Below, one piece after another: positions 7,012-14,536 of a DNA stretch of 17,277 bases; positions within the stretch are counted from its first letter, which is position 1, and every line of letters starts with the position of its first letter. The DNA lies in NCBI GenBank assembly GCA_023443095.1, contig JAEZVV010000121.1, forward strand, positions 1 to 17,277, given 5' to 3'. Source of the DNA: Pseudomonadota bacterium (GTDB lineage Bacteria; Pseudomonadota; Gammaproteobacteria; Burkholderiales; Burkholderiaceae_F). The notes below the pieces were generated by a model, which saw only the letters and a program-made list of their open reading frames with translations, searched no databases and was not told the DNA's origin. The position numbers were made by a program, and so were the translations under genes.

Positions 7012-8520
7012 TTAAGCCTTGCGCGCGGCGACGTCGTAGCCCGCGGCCATGCCGAATACCGTGCAGCTGAGGGTGGCGCATCCGAGCAGACGCGAATGCC
7101 CCAGCACTCCGCCCGAGGCTTCGCCGGCGGCGTACAGGCCGGGGATGGGCCGGTTGGTGTTGAGGCCTATGACCTGGGCCTGGGTGTTGATGAGGGCGCC
7201 ACCGAGGGTGCTGTTGAGGTCCGGGCGCACCATGGCGACGTAGTAGGGCGCTCGGTCGAGCTTGTTGCGCTTGCCGAACTCGAGGTTGGCTCCGAAGTCG
7301 CTGTCCTTGCCCTGCTCGATCATCCGGTTGTAGCGAGCGATGGTTTTCTTCAGCTCGTCGAGCGGGATCTGGAACTTCTGCGCGATGCTTTCGATCGAGT
7401 CGTGACGGGTCACCCAGCCGGCGTCGATGTTGACGTTGAAGTGAGGCAGGTCGACCAGGTTGGGGTAGGTGTCGGCATCGAGGATCGCAATCGGGATGCG
7501 GCCGCCATTGCTGGCCATCAGCCGAGCGGCGGCATGGAACTGGGGCAGGCGGCCGAGCGTTTCGTTGGTGAAGCGTTGGCCGCTGAGCACGTCGACCATC
7601 AGGCCGCGCCCCATGTTGTTGGCCTGCGGGAAGGCCGGACGGAAAAACGAGGTATGGACCATGCGCGCGCCGGCATTGGCGAGCACGCGGAAGCCGCTGG
7701 CTGTCGACCCGATCTGCTGGGTACTGAAGACGCTGGTGAGCTGCGGGAACTCCTGCGCCATGAACGGCTTGTCGTGGGCGAAGCCGCCGGTGCCGCAGAT
7801 CACGCCGCGGCGGGCGCGGATGGTGCGCGGGGTGCCGGACCGGTTCTCGATGTCGTCCGAGTCGAGCTTGGCGTCGAAGTAGTAGTTCTCGCGCAGACGC
7901 ACGCCTTCGACGGCACCATCGGCGCCAAACACCAGCGCGTCGACCCGGCAGCGGGTGCGCACCGTTGCGCCTTTACCCCTGAGGTAGGCATACAGCGGCT
8001 GCAGCATGCCGGTCAGGCAGTTGGTCTTGGGCTGCAACAGGCGGTTGATCGACTGGCCGGGGAAGGGAATCAGGTAGTCCTCGAACTTCGCGCCGTGGGC
8101 GATCATGAAGTCGTAGGCCTTGCGGCTGCTCTGCGAGAGGTGCTTGATCAGCTCGGGTTGGCAGAAGTTCTGCCCTTCCTTGAGGTTGTCCTGATAAAAC
8201 ACTTCCCAGGTGTCATGGGTGATGCCCGCCTTCGCCTGCTGCGGGCTGCCGACCACGGCAAAGGTCCCGTTGCTCGCGACCCCGGTTCCGCCCACGACGC
8301 CCATCTTTTCCAGGATCAGGACCTTGGCTCCGCGATCGAGCGCGGCACACGCGGCCACGGCCGAGGCCAGGCCCGATCCCACGATCACGACATCGAATTC
8401 CTCGTCCCATTGCGGCGCCGGTGCGGCGTGCGCGGGGGCTTCACCGAGGGCGAGCGCGGCGCCGAGAACGGCTCCGGAGCCGGACTTCAAGAACATCCGA
8501 CGCTGATTTCCTGTGCTCAT
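7012..8520 (-). CDS. Tat-exported flavoprotein, fumarate-reductase-like flavocytochrome c flavin subunit
   Basis: A 502-residue precursor with a twin-arginine signal (QRRMFLK at 6-12, ending AHAA) and an FAD-binding N-terminus DVVIVGSGLAS (43-53). Its C-terminal part, GLYAAGEASGGVLGHSRL, is typical of the FAD_binding_2 / flavocytochrome c family. The proton-donor arginine region of fumarate reductases appears as RFTNETLGR (R324), and the substrate-binding arginine as GHSR (R477). Two expected histidines are absent: the HPT region reads FRPAFP, and HHTMGG reads LNSTLGG. Fumarate is therefore unlikely; methacrylate, urocanate, arylacrylate or another enoate is possible. The ATG at 8520 is preceded by AGGAAG. 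The gene is first in an operon with the cytochrome, the split layout seen in methacrylate reductases, and diverges from a LysR-type regulator. Family confident, substrate unknown. Confidence 0.88.
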   Translation of the reverse strand: MSTGNQRRMFLKSGSGAVLGAALALGEAPAHAAPAPQWDEEFDVVIVGSGLASAVAACAALDRGAKVLILEKMGVVGGTGVASNGTFAVVGSPQQAKAGITHDTWEVFYQDNLKEGQNFCQPELIKHLSQSSRKAYDFMIAHGAKFEDYLIPFPGQSINRLLQPKTNCLTGMLQPLYAYLRGKGATVRTRCRVDALVFGADGAVEGVRLRENYYFDAKLDSDDIENRSGTPRTIRARRGVICGTGGFAHDKPFMAQEFPQLTSVFSTQQIGSTASGFRVLANAGARMVHTSFFRPAFPQANNMGRGLMVDVLSGQRFTNETLGRLPQFHAAARLMASNGGRIPIAILDADTYPNLVDLPHFNVNIDAGWVTRHDSIESIAQKFQIPLDELKKTIARYNRMIEQGKDSDFGANLEFGKRNKLDRAPYYVAMVRPDLNSTLGGALINTQAQVIGLNTNRPIPGLYAAGEASGGVLGHSRLLGCATLSCTVFGMAAGYDVAARKA

Positions 8521-8567
8521 AACTTCTTCCTGTCTGTTTTTGTCTTCCTTCTTCGTGCGCAGGAAAA

Positions 8568-8589
8568 TCAAAACGGTTTTCGGTTTTGA
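8568..8589. promoter_or_regulatory. Candidate operator dyad upstream of the flavoprotein gene
   Basis: TCAAAAC (8568-8574) and GTTTTGA (8583-8589) are perfect inverted arms around an eight-base spacer, 48-69 bases upstream of the flavoprotein ATG. The size suits a dimeric regulator site such as one for the divergent LysR-type protein, but no binding protein can be named from the sequence. Confidence 0.4.
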
Positions 8590-8928
8590 GGGTCCGCGGA
8601 CGGAAAGGCCTTGGTTGGTTCGTCCTATCGCTTATTCCGGCAGCGATTTCCATTCCGGATAAAACACGCCGACTGCCGCTTTTTTGAGAATGGATAATCG
8701 GGTGGCGTAGGGCGAACGAAGGAATTCTGTCGGCATGGCCATACCCGAACAATCGACCGGGCCGGAGTTCGATGTTTCGCTTGCCGATAGGACGAGGCGG
8801 GACCGGGCCGGTAAATGCGAATCAGTTTTGAATGGGTGGCCGCGGTGGGGATTTTTTCGGGGTTTGCCCGCCGCGGGCGAGCCGGTGGCGGGATAAAAAC
8901 CCTGATCCGGCGTTTTGCCGCCGCCAGT

Positions 8929-8962
8929 AATATCCGAACTTCGCCGTTTGAAGCCCGATATT
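8929..8962. promoter_or_regulatory. Candidate LysR-type autoregulatory site
   Basis: Nested inverted arms: AATATC (8929-8934) with GATATT (8957-8962), and CTTC (8939-8942) with GAAG (8950-8953). The dyad ends seven bases before the LysR-type start codon, where a self-repressing regulator would bind. The inner and outer centres differ by half a base, so symmetry is imperfect. Confidence 0.4.
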
Positions 8963-8969
8963 CCAGAAA

Positions 8970-9917
8970 ATGAAACCGGCCCCGCTCGACCTCGAGCAAC
9001 TGCGTTTTTTCGCGTCGCTGTTCGAGACTGGCGCGCTGTACAAGACCCGGCTGGAGTTCGACATGAGCTCCGCCGGCGCGAGCCGCGCGCTGGAAAGGCT
9101 GCGCCAGACGTTTTCCGACAAGCTGTTCGTGAAATCGGCCTCAGGCCTGACTCCGACCCCGGCCGCCAACGAACTGCGCCCCGAGATCGAACGCGCCGTC
9201 GCCCAGCTCGAAGCGCTGCTGGCGCCGCGAGGCTTCGATCCCGCCACCTCGCAGCGGACCTTCCGCATCGCCGCCAACGGTTTCACGTTTATGGCCATCC
9301 TCGCCGATGTGCTCGAGCGCTGTTACCGCCTGGCGCCACGCAGCGGGTTCGAGGTTGTCCCTTTCGACGAGACCGTTTTTGAAAAGCTGCGCGGGGGCGA
9401 TCTCGACCTCGCGATCCACCCCAACACCAGCCTGCCCGCCGATTGCCATCGGCTCGACCTGCTGGAGTTGGAACGCTCCTGCCTGATGCGCGAGCAGCAT
9501 CCGCTGGCGCTGCGGACGCCTGCGGGCTGCCCTCCCGATCGAGACGAGTTTTTCCGTTACCGCCGTCTGGCCGTCAATTTCTCCACTCGCCACGGCCACG
9601 TTTCGCTCGACGTCGAGCCCAACCACTCCGTGGAGGCCGGCGATGTTTTCCTCACGACCCCGTACTTTCTCGGCACGCCGTATTTCCTGCTGCGCACCGA
9701 TCTGATCGCCGTCGTGCCGCAGCGGGTGGCGCAGCACTTTTCCCAGATCTTTCCCCTGGCCATGCTGCCGCTGCCCGAGGGCGAGCGCCGGATTCCGGGA
9801 GCGGGTGCCCTGGTTTGGCACGACCGGGTTCACGCCGATCCGGCGGTCAAATGGCTGCGTTCGGTGTTTGCAGACTGGAAGCGCGAGTGCGGCAGCCCCA
9901 TTGCCGACGCTAACTGA
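8970..9917 (+). CDS. LysR-type transcriptional regulator
   Basis: The 315-residue protein has an N-terminal winged helix-turn-helix from about residue 6 to 65. It runs DLEQLRFFASLFETGALYKT, then SAGASRALERLRQTFSDKLFVKS and GLTPTPAA, the standard LysR pattern with the D-x-LFV and GL-x-PT signatures. The rest, from about residue 95, is a periplasmic-binding-protein-like effector domain (FRIAANGFTFMAILADVL, GDLDLAIHPN). The DNA-binding half resembles the NodD/LeuO branch, though that is a loose impression. It is transcribed away from the flavoprotein/cytochrome genes, the classical layout for a LysR protein controlling its neighbours, with a dyad just before its start codon. The Shine-Dalgarno is poor, so translation may be weak. 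The effector is unknown, possibly the reductase substrate. Confidence 0.92.
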   Translation: MKPAPLDLEQLRFFASLFETGALYKTRLEFDMSSAGASRALERLRQTFSDKLFVKSASGLTPTPAANELRPEIERAVAQLEALLAPRGFDPATSQRTFRIAANGFTFMAILADVLERCYRLAPRSGFEVVPFDETVFEKLRGGDLDLAIHPNTSLPADCHRLDLLELERSCLMREQHPLALRTPAGCPPDRDEFFRYRRLAVNFSTRHGHVSLDVEPNHSVEAGDVFLTTPYFLGTPYFLLRTDLIAVVPQRVAQHFSQIFPLAMLPLPEGERRIPGAGALVWHDRVHADPAVKWLRSVFADWKRECGSPIADAN

Positions 9918-9998
9918 GCGGCAGTCCGCCGTGGCCAGGCGCCGCAGAGGTCTGGTCGGGGCGGTGTTCTGACGTGGGACGGGGCCGGGCTGGCGGCC

Positions 9999-10316
9999 TC
10001 AGAAAATCCGCATCGCGGTGAAGGCGATCATGCCGGCGGCCATGGTGAGAATCATCGAACGCGAGGCGAGCATCACGGCGATGGCGATGGCGCCTCCGAT
10101 CAGCTTGGGGTTGGTCAGGCCGGCGAACTGGCTCTGCTCGACCATCATCTCGGGCGCGATCAGGGCCGCCAGCGCGCAGGCGGGTGCGTAACGCAAAGCG
10201 TGCTGGACTCGCTCGGGCAGGGGGAAGCGGTCGCCCAGGACGAGGAAGGTCGAGCGGGTGACCAGCGTCACCACGGTCAGGCCAAAGATGGCGAGCCAGA
10301 CGTAGCTTTCGTTCAT
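9999..10316 (-). CDS. azlD: AzlD family branched-chain amino-acid exporter small subunit
   Basis: A 105-residue, very hydrophobic protein with about four membrane segments: VWLAIFGLTVVTLVTRSTFLVL, ALRYAPACALAALIAPEMM, LIGGAIAIAVMLASRS and ILTMAAGMIAFTAMRIF. The TRSTFLVLGDRFPLPERVQHALRYAPACALAALIAPE core is typical of AzlD/YgaH. The ATG at 10316 overlaps the azlC stop (ATGA), so the pair is translationally coupled. With AzlC it should form an inner-membrane exporter of branched-chain amino acids or analogues. Its last 66 bases have a decayed copy at 5184-5249. Confidence 0.9.
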   Translation of the reverse strand: MNESYVWLAIFGLTVVTLVTRSTFLVLGDRFPLPERVQHALRYAPACALAALIAPEMMVEQSQFAGLTNPKLIGGAIAIAVMLASRSMILTMAAGMIAFTAMRIF

Positions 10317-11074
10317 GTTTTCCCCGCGCGCCGCGAACGGTTTTCGAGCGCGACTTCGGTGCCCATGGCGACGGCGATGCCGATCGCCACCGCGGCCACC
10401 AGCCCCAGCCGCAGCGGCAGGCCGGCGCCGATGACCGCGACGGCGGCGCTGGCGAGAACGCCGGCGACCGCCGGCCGCGAGTTGACCATGGGCACGGTGA
10501 GGGCGATCAAGGCCAGGATGGCGGCGAAATCCAGCCCCCATTCGCCCGGCACCTGGTGGCCGAGCAGGATGCCGAGGATGGACGTGCCCTGCCATACCGC
10601 CCAGTTGAGCGCGGCCATGCCCAGGAAGAACCAGATCTGGTGCGTGCTGCCGCGCTCGGCCGGCGGAGTTCCGGCGAAACGCGACAGGAAGATCGCGAAA
10701 TGCACGTCGCCGGTGATGTAGCCGAGGAAAAGCCGCTTGCCGAGAGGAAAGCGGCGGAAGAAGGGGTAGAGCCCGGCCGAAAAGATCACGAAACGCAGGT
10801 TGACCACGGTGGCGGCGATCAGCACCACCCACAGCGGCACGCCGGCCACGATCAAGGGCATGGCGGCCAGCTGCGCGCTGCCGGCGTAGACCAGCAGGGT
10901 CATGGCGAGCGCCTCGGCGATCGTCAGCCCGCTCTTGACCATGGCCACGCCCGTCACCAGCCCCCAGGTGCCGGTGGCGAAAAGCGCGGGTGCCATCGCG
11001 CGCAGGCCGGCGTCGAAGGCCTCGCGGCGCTCGGCGGCGATGGCGCCGTGGCCGAAGACGCGGCGGGCGATCAA
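10313..11074 (-). CDS. azlC: AzlC family branched-chain amino-acid exporter large subunit
   Basis: A polytopic membrane protein of 253 residues from the start used here. Family signatures include FDAGLRAMAPALFATGTWGLVTG, LLVYAGSAQLAAMPLI, VVNLRFVIFSAGLYPFF and GYITGDVHFAIF. These match AzlC/YgaZ, the large subunit of branched-chain amino-acid exporters; the length is usual. The start is uncertain. The frame is open to a TTG at 11089, but a second TTG at 11074 has GGAG seven bases upstream, so I prefer it. Both are rare starts, suggesting low expression, and there is no ATG until residue 32 of the longer form, too far in. It couples to azlD and diverges from ilvE, which acts on the same amino acids. 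Confidence 0.88.
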   Translation of the reverse strand: MIARRVFGHGAIAAERREAFDAGLRAMAPALFATGTWGLVTGVAMVKSGLTIAEALAMTLLVYAGSAQLAAMPLIVAGVPLWVVLIAATVVNLRFVIFSAGLYPFFRRFPLGKRLFLGYITGDVHFAIFLSRFAGTPPAERGSTHQIWFFLGMAALNWAVWQGTSILGILLGHQVPGEWGLDFAAILALIALTVPMVNSRPAVAGVLASAAVAVIGAGLPLRLGLVAAVAIGIAVAMGTEVALENRSRRAGKT

Positions 11075-11210
11075 GCGGAGGCTCCGCAACCGTGAAGCGG
11101 GCGGGCGGCGGGGCGTAGGGACGGGGCGGAACAGGCGCCGGCGGAGCGGGCGCGGGAGTCGGGTTGTGGCATGGGCTTCCTTGTGGCCCGATTATAAGAA
11201 AGGCGTGGCT

Positions 11211-11216
11211 TAGAAT
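11211..11216 (+). promoter_or_regulatory. Putative -10 element for ilvE
   Basis: TAGAAT lies 45 bases upstream of the ilvE ATG, and the following bases (CG) are also the same as before hemH (16210-16215). TAGAAT is one change from the TATAAT consensus. The -35 region is unconvincing, so this is only a candidate. Confidence 0.35.
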
Positions 11217-11255
11217 CGGTCCGCCCGTAGTCCCCCTTAGGAACTGGAGTCAAGA

Positions 11256-12176
11256 ATGTCGATGGCTGACCGCGATGGTTGGATCTGGATGGACGGCAAG
11301 CTCGTGCCCTGGCGCGAGGCGAACACCCATGTGCTGACGCACTCGCTGCATTACGGTCTGGCGGTGTTCGAAGGCGTGCGCGCCTACGCCACGCCGCAGG
11401 GCGCGGCGATCTTCCGGCTGCAGGACCATACCCGGCGGCTCTTCAACAGCGCCAAGATCTTCATGATGGACGTCCCGTTCACGCAGGACCAGATCAACGA
11501 GGCGCAGCGCGAAGTGATCCGCGCCAACGGCCTGGCCTCGGGCTATATCCGGCCGCTCGCGTATTACGGCTCGGAAAAGATGGGCGTGAGCCCCAAGGGC
11601 GCCAAGGTGCACGTGGCGATCGCCGCCTGGCCCTGGGGCGCCTACCTGGGCGAGGAAGGGCTGGCCAAGGGCATCCGGGTCAAGACCTCGTCCTTCGCGC
11701 GCCACCACATCAATGTCTCGATGGTGCGCTCCAAGACTTCGGGCCATTACGTGAACTCCATCCTCGCCAACATGGAAGCCACTCGCGACGGCTACGACGA
11801 GGCCCTGCTGCTCGACACCAACGGCTTTGTCGCCGAAGGCGCGGGCGAGAACCTTTTCATCGTGCGCGACGGCAAGATCATCGAACCCGAGATGGTCTCG
11901 GGCCTGACCGGCATCACCCGCGCCACCGTGATCCAGCTTGCGCAAGACCTCGGACTGGCGGTCGAGTCGCGCCCGCTCACGCGCGACGACGTCTACCTGG
12001 CCGACGAAGCCTTCTTCACCGGCACCGCGGCCGAGGTCACGCCGATCCGCGAAGTCGACGGCCGCGTCCTGGGCGCCGGTTCGCGCGGGCCCATCACCGA
12101 GAAGATCCAGAGCCTGTTCTTCGACGTGGTCAACGGCCGCAATCCCAAGTATTCGCAATGGCTGACCCCGGTATGA
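11256..12176 (+). CDS. ilvE: Branched-chain amino-acid aminotransferase
   Basis: A 306-residue fold-type IV PLP enzyme, the usual length. It transfers the amino group between glutamate and the 2-oxo acids of leucine, isoleucine and valine in the cytosol. Motifs include WMDGKLVPW (11-19), HYGLAVFEGVRAY (32-44) and the Schiff-base lysine K160 in RSKTSGHYVNS. Further motifs are EGAGENLFIV (194-203), SGLTGITR (215-222) and FFTGTAAEVTPI. The start at 11256 has GGAG six bases upstream. The stop codon overlaps the start of a zf-CHCC gene (ATGA), and an NTF2-like gene follows, giving a probable three-gene operon. It diverges from azlCD, so synthesis and export genes for the same amino acids share a control region. 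Confidence 0.95.
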   Translation: MSMADRDGWIWMDGKLVPWREANTHVLTHSLHYGLAVFEGVRAYATPQGAAIFRLQDHTRRLFNSAKIFMMDVPFTQDQINEAQREVIRANGLASGYIRPLAYYGSEKMGVSPKGAKVHVAIAAWPWGAYLGEEGLAKGIRVKTSSFARHHINVSMVRSKTSGHYVNSILANMEATRDGYDEALLLDTNGFVAEGAGENLFIVRDGKIIEPEMVSGLTGITRATVIQLAQDLGLAVESRPLTRDDVYLADEAFFTGTAAEVTPIREVDGRVLGAGSRGPITEKIQSLFFDVVNGRNPKYSQWLTPV

Positions 12177-12370
12177 AAACCGCAGAACTGCCCGTGGTCG
12201 AGCTGGCAGCGGCCGACCTGCCGGCGTATTGCCCCAACCCCGCGATGCCGGTGTGGAACCACCACCCGCGCGTCTTTCTCGACGTGAGCACGACCGGCGA
12301 GGCGATGTGCCCCTATTGCGGCACGAAGTACCGCCTCAAGCCGGGCGAAGTTATCAAGGGCCATCACTGA
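12173..12370 (+). CDS. Small zf-CHCC zinc-finger protein
   Basis: A 65-residue protein with zinc ligands C20, H30 (or H31), C46 and C49, in the pattern NHHPRVFLDV then GEAMCPYCGTKYRL. This is the zf-CHCC domain, also found in the mitochondrial complex I subunit NDUFS6. Free-standing bacterial versions are widespread in proteobacteria with no settled role. Its ATG overlaps the ilvE stop by four bases, so translation depends on ilvE. A longer open frame runs through ilvE in this phase, but only this part has family features. Confidence 0.88.
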   Translation: MKTAELPVVELAAADLPAYCPNPAMPVWNHHPRVFLDVSTTGEAMCPYCGTKYRLKPGEVIKGHH

Positions 12371-12373
12371 TCC

Positions 12374-12820
12374 ATGCCGTCCCGTCTTGCCAAGTCGCTG
12401 CTGTTTGCCACGCCTGCCGAATGCGAGCAGGCGTTTTACGAGGCTCTGGCCAGTGCCGACGCTGACACCGTGGCCGAACTCTGGCTGGACGACGAAGACG
12501 TCTGCTGCGTGCATCCGGGCGCGCCGCGCCTGCTCGGCATCGAGGCGGTGCGCGCCTCGTTTGCGGCACTGCTGGAAAACGGCCCGGTATTCATCAGCCC
12601 CACGCTCAAGCGGGCGGTCGAGGCGGCGGGACTGGCCCTGCACAATGTGCTTGAAGAAGTGGTCGTCAGCGATGGCCGAGTGCAGCGGGTGGTCTACGTG
12701 ATCGCGACCAATGCCTTCATCAAGACCCCGGCCGGTTGGAAGATGATCCTGCACCACGCTTCGCCCGCGCCCGAGGGCGGCGCGGCCGAGCCGGAAAGCG
12801 TGCACGGCATCCTGCACTGA
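12374..12820 (+). CDS. NTF2/SnoaL-like domain protein
   Basis: A 148-residue cytosolic protein with the one-domain NTF2-like cone fold pattern. It has an N-terminal helix ATPAECEQAFYEALASADADTVAELW, then DEDVCCVHPGAPRLLGIEAVRASFAALLENG and a strand set ending VVYVIATNAFIKTPAGWKMILHHASPAP. The VHPG and GWKMILHH elements are typical of the SnoaL_3 / DUF4440 group. It begins three bases after the zf-CHCC stop, so it is probably cotranscribed with ilvE. Such proteins can be isomerases, hydrolases or ligand binders; no specific activity is assigned. Confidence 0.85.
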   Translation: MPSRLAKSLLFATPAECEQAFYEALASADADTVAELWLDDEDVCCVHPGAPRLLGIEAVRASFAALLENGPVFISPTLKRAVEAAGLALHNVLEEVVVSDGRVQRVVYVIATNAFIKTPAGWKMILHHASPAPEGGAAEPESVHGILH

Positions 12821-12884
12821 GTCGCGGGGACGCAGGTTTCTATGGAGTTGGGTTCACCGGCCGGTCCGGCCGGCGGTTTTGTCG

Positions 12885-12908
12885 ACGGCCGCGAGCGGCC
12901 GTTTCCTG
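12885..12908 (+). terminator. Intrinsic terminator-like hairpin after the ilvE operon
   Basis: ACGGCCG (12885-12891) and CGGCCGT (12896-12902) form seven GC-rich pairs with a CGAG tetraloop, followed by a T-rich run (TTCCTGTTT). It lies between the NTF2-like gene and the hydrolase gene, suggesting the hydrolase has its own transcript or only partial read-through. Confidence 0.55.
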
Positions 12909-12930
12909 TTTCACGGTTTGCGATTGCATC

Positions 12931-13905
12931 ATGACCACTCCTACGCCTGCCTATACCGCGCCGCGCTGGCTGCCGGGCGGCCACGCGCAGACCATCGTGG
13001 CGGCCAAGCTGCTGCCGCGGCCGGCGGTCGACTACCGGCGCGAACGCTGGGAAGCGCCCGACGGCGATTTCGTCGACCTCGACTTCGCTGCGCCCGAGCC
13101 GGCGGCGGCGACGGCGCCGGTGCTGGTCCATTTCCACGGGCTCGAGGGCAACTCGCAGAGCCATTACGCGCTGGCGCTGATGCGCGCCGCGGCCGACCGC
13201 GGCTGGCGCGGTGTCGTGGTCCATTTCCGCGGCTGCAGCGGCGAACCCAACCGGCTGGCTCGCGCTTACCACTCGGGCGACAGCGACGAGGCCGACTGGA
13301 TCCTGCGGCGCATGCACGAGTCCTTTCCGGCGGCGCCGCTGTATGCGGTCGGCGTGTCCCTGGGGGGCAACCTGCTCGCGAAATGGCTGGGGGAACGAGC
13401 CGAAGACGCGGCTTTTGTGGCCGCGGCCGCCTCGATCGGCAGCCCGCTCGACCTGGCTGCAGGCGGGCTTGCGATCTCGCACGGCTTCAACTTGGTCTAC
13501 ACCCGAGTTTTTCTCTCTACCCTCAAGCCCAAGGTGCAGGAGAAAATGGCGCGTTTCCCGGGCCTGGTCGATGCCGAGCGCCTGCGCGCAGTGCGCAACC
13601 TGTACGACTTCGATGCGCTCTACACGGCGCCGGTGCACGGTTTCCGCAGCACCGAGGACTACTGGGCGCGCGCCTCGGCCAAGCCGCTGCTGGGCGGGGT
13701 GCGGGTGCCGCACCTGGTGCTCAATGCCTTGAACGACCCCTTCGTGCCGGCCGCGAGCCTGCCGCGCCCGGCCCAGGTCTCGCGCTTTGTCTTGCTCGAG
13801 CAGCCGGCGCACGGCGGCCACATCGGCTTTCCGCGCGGGGCGCCGCCGGGAGAGCTGGGTTATTTGCCCGAACGGATTTTTAGGTTTTTCGAGCGCGGCC
13901 AATAA
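12931..13905 (+). CDS. YheT-type alpha/beta hydrolase
   Basis: A 324-residue enzyme. The N-terminal PRWLPGGHAQTI (11-22) is a hallmark of the YheT/UPF0017 family. The oxyanion region is VHFHGLEGNSQSHY (66-79), with FRGCSGEPN near 99-107. The triad is S143 in GVSLGGN, D269 in NALNDPF and H297 in GGHIGF. These esterase-like proteins are related to eukaryotic ABHD1/2/3, and the bacterial substrates are not settled. The ATG at 12931 begins just before the conserved N-terminal motif; the frame is open further upstream but crosses a terminator-like hairpin, so the longer form is unlikely. It probably acts in the cytosol, since no signal peptide is seen. Confidence 0.9.
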   Translation: MTTPTPAYTAPRWLPGGHAQTIVAAKLLPRPAVDYRRERWEAPDGDFVDLDFAAPEPAAATAPVLVHFHGLEGNSQSHYALALMRAAADRGWRGVVVHFRGCSGEPNRLARAYHSGDSDEADWILRRMHESFPAAPLYAVGVSLGGNLLAKWLGERAEDAAFVAAAASIGSPLDLAAGGLAISHGFNLVYTRVFLSTLKPKVQEKMARFPGLVDAERLRAVRNLYDFDALYTAPVHGFRSTEDYWARASAKPLLGGVRVPHLVLNALNDPFVPAASLPRPAQVSRFVLLEQPAHGGHIGFPRGAPPGELGYLPERIFRFFERGQ

Positions 13906-13927
13906 GTTGCGTTCGCTGGGTCCCGCT

Positions 13928-13955
13928 CCGGTCTGTGTCACCGGTCGCGGTTTTT
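13928..13955 (+). terminator. Weak hairpin and T-run after the hydrolase gene
   Basis: CCGGT (13928-13932) and ACCGG (13940-13944) form a five-pair stem with a seven-base loop. A TTTTT run (13951-13955) follows but is separated by six bases. It also abuts the GGAG of the next gene, so it may instead affect translation of that gene. Confidence 0.3.
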
Positions 13956-13965
13956 GGAGATTGTC

Positions 13966-14517
13966 ATGTTGTCTATTCAATCGAAACACCCCGTCGGGTG
14001 GCTGGCGCTGGCCGCCTTCATCCTTACGATTTCGCTCGGCAACTGGGTGGTCATGAACGTCGGCCTTACCTGTATGCCCGACGGTCCTTGCCTGATTCCC
14101 GTCTGGCCGGGGCTGATGGCGCCGTCGGGCGTCCTGCTGGCGGGCCTGGCGCTGGTCCTGCGCGATGCGGTCCATGCCTGGCTCGGCGCTGGCTGGTCGA
14201 TCGTGGCGATCGCCGTCGGCGCGGTCCTGTCGGCCTGGCTGTCGCCGACGGCCCTGGTGCTGGCCTCGGCCGCCGCCTTCCTGTTTTCCGAGCTGGCCGA
14301 CCTTGCCGTCTACGCGCCGCTGCGCCGGCGCTTCCCGGCGAGTGCGGTGATCGCCTCGGGACTGGCGGGTTCGGTGGTCGACAGCCTGCTCTTCCTGACG
14401 ATCGCTTTCGGTTCGCTGCAATACCTGCCGGGCCAGGTCCTGGGCAAGTTCTGGATGTCGCTGATCGCCGGCGTGATCATCGGCCTGATGGCCCGCCGCC
14501 GCGCCGCGGTCGCCTGA
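13966..14517 (+). CDS. VUT family (YhhQ-like) membrane protein, putative queuosine precursor transporter
   Basis: A 183-residue integral membrane protein with about six hydrophobic segments. The central LRDAVHAWLG (from the longer frame) and FLFSELADLAVYAPLRRRFPASAVIASGLAGSVVDSLLFLTIAFG match the VUT/YhhQ family. Members such as E. coli YhhQ import queuosine precursors for tRNA modification. The start at 13966 has GGAG six bases upstream; a TTG at 13954 would overlap that site and is less likely. A conspicuous bidirectional terminator follows at 14537-14566. No other queuosine gene is present, so the substrate is inferred from the family alone. Confidence 0.85.
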   Translation: MLSIQSKHPVGWLALAAFILTISLGNWVVMNVGLTCMPDGPCLIPVWPGLMAPSGVLLAGLALVLRDAVHAWLGAGWSIVAIAVGAVLSAWLSPTALVLASAAAFLFSELADLAVYAPLRRRFPASAVIASGLAGSVVDSLLFLTIAFGSLQYLPGQVLGKFWMSLIAGVIIGLMARRRAAVA

Positions 14518-14536
14518 TCCGCGCCGGGGCCAGACA

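Larger units (their letters stand above)
8521..8969. promoter_or_regulatory. Divergent intergenic control region
   Basis: This 449-base gap separates the flavoprotein gene from the LysR-type gene. It is AT-richer than its surroundings and contains no convincing gene. It holds dyads at 8568-8589 and 8929-8962 and a small stem, GCCCG (8866-8870) with CGGGC (8874-8878). Promoters for both genes should lie here, but I could not assign -10/-35 boxes with confidence. Confidence 0.6.

Noticed and set aside
5354..8589. Two very long plus-strand open frames (5354-7006 and 7003-8589)
   Set aside because: They are antisense to well-supported porin, cytochrome and flavoprotein genes and arise from high third-position GC. 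Their translations show no family motifs.
12694..14421. 575-codon minus-strand open frame
   Set aside because: Antisense to the hydrolase and VUT genes, Arg/Gln-rich with no recognisable domain; a GC-driven shadow.
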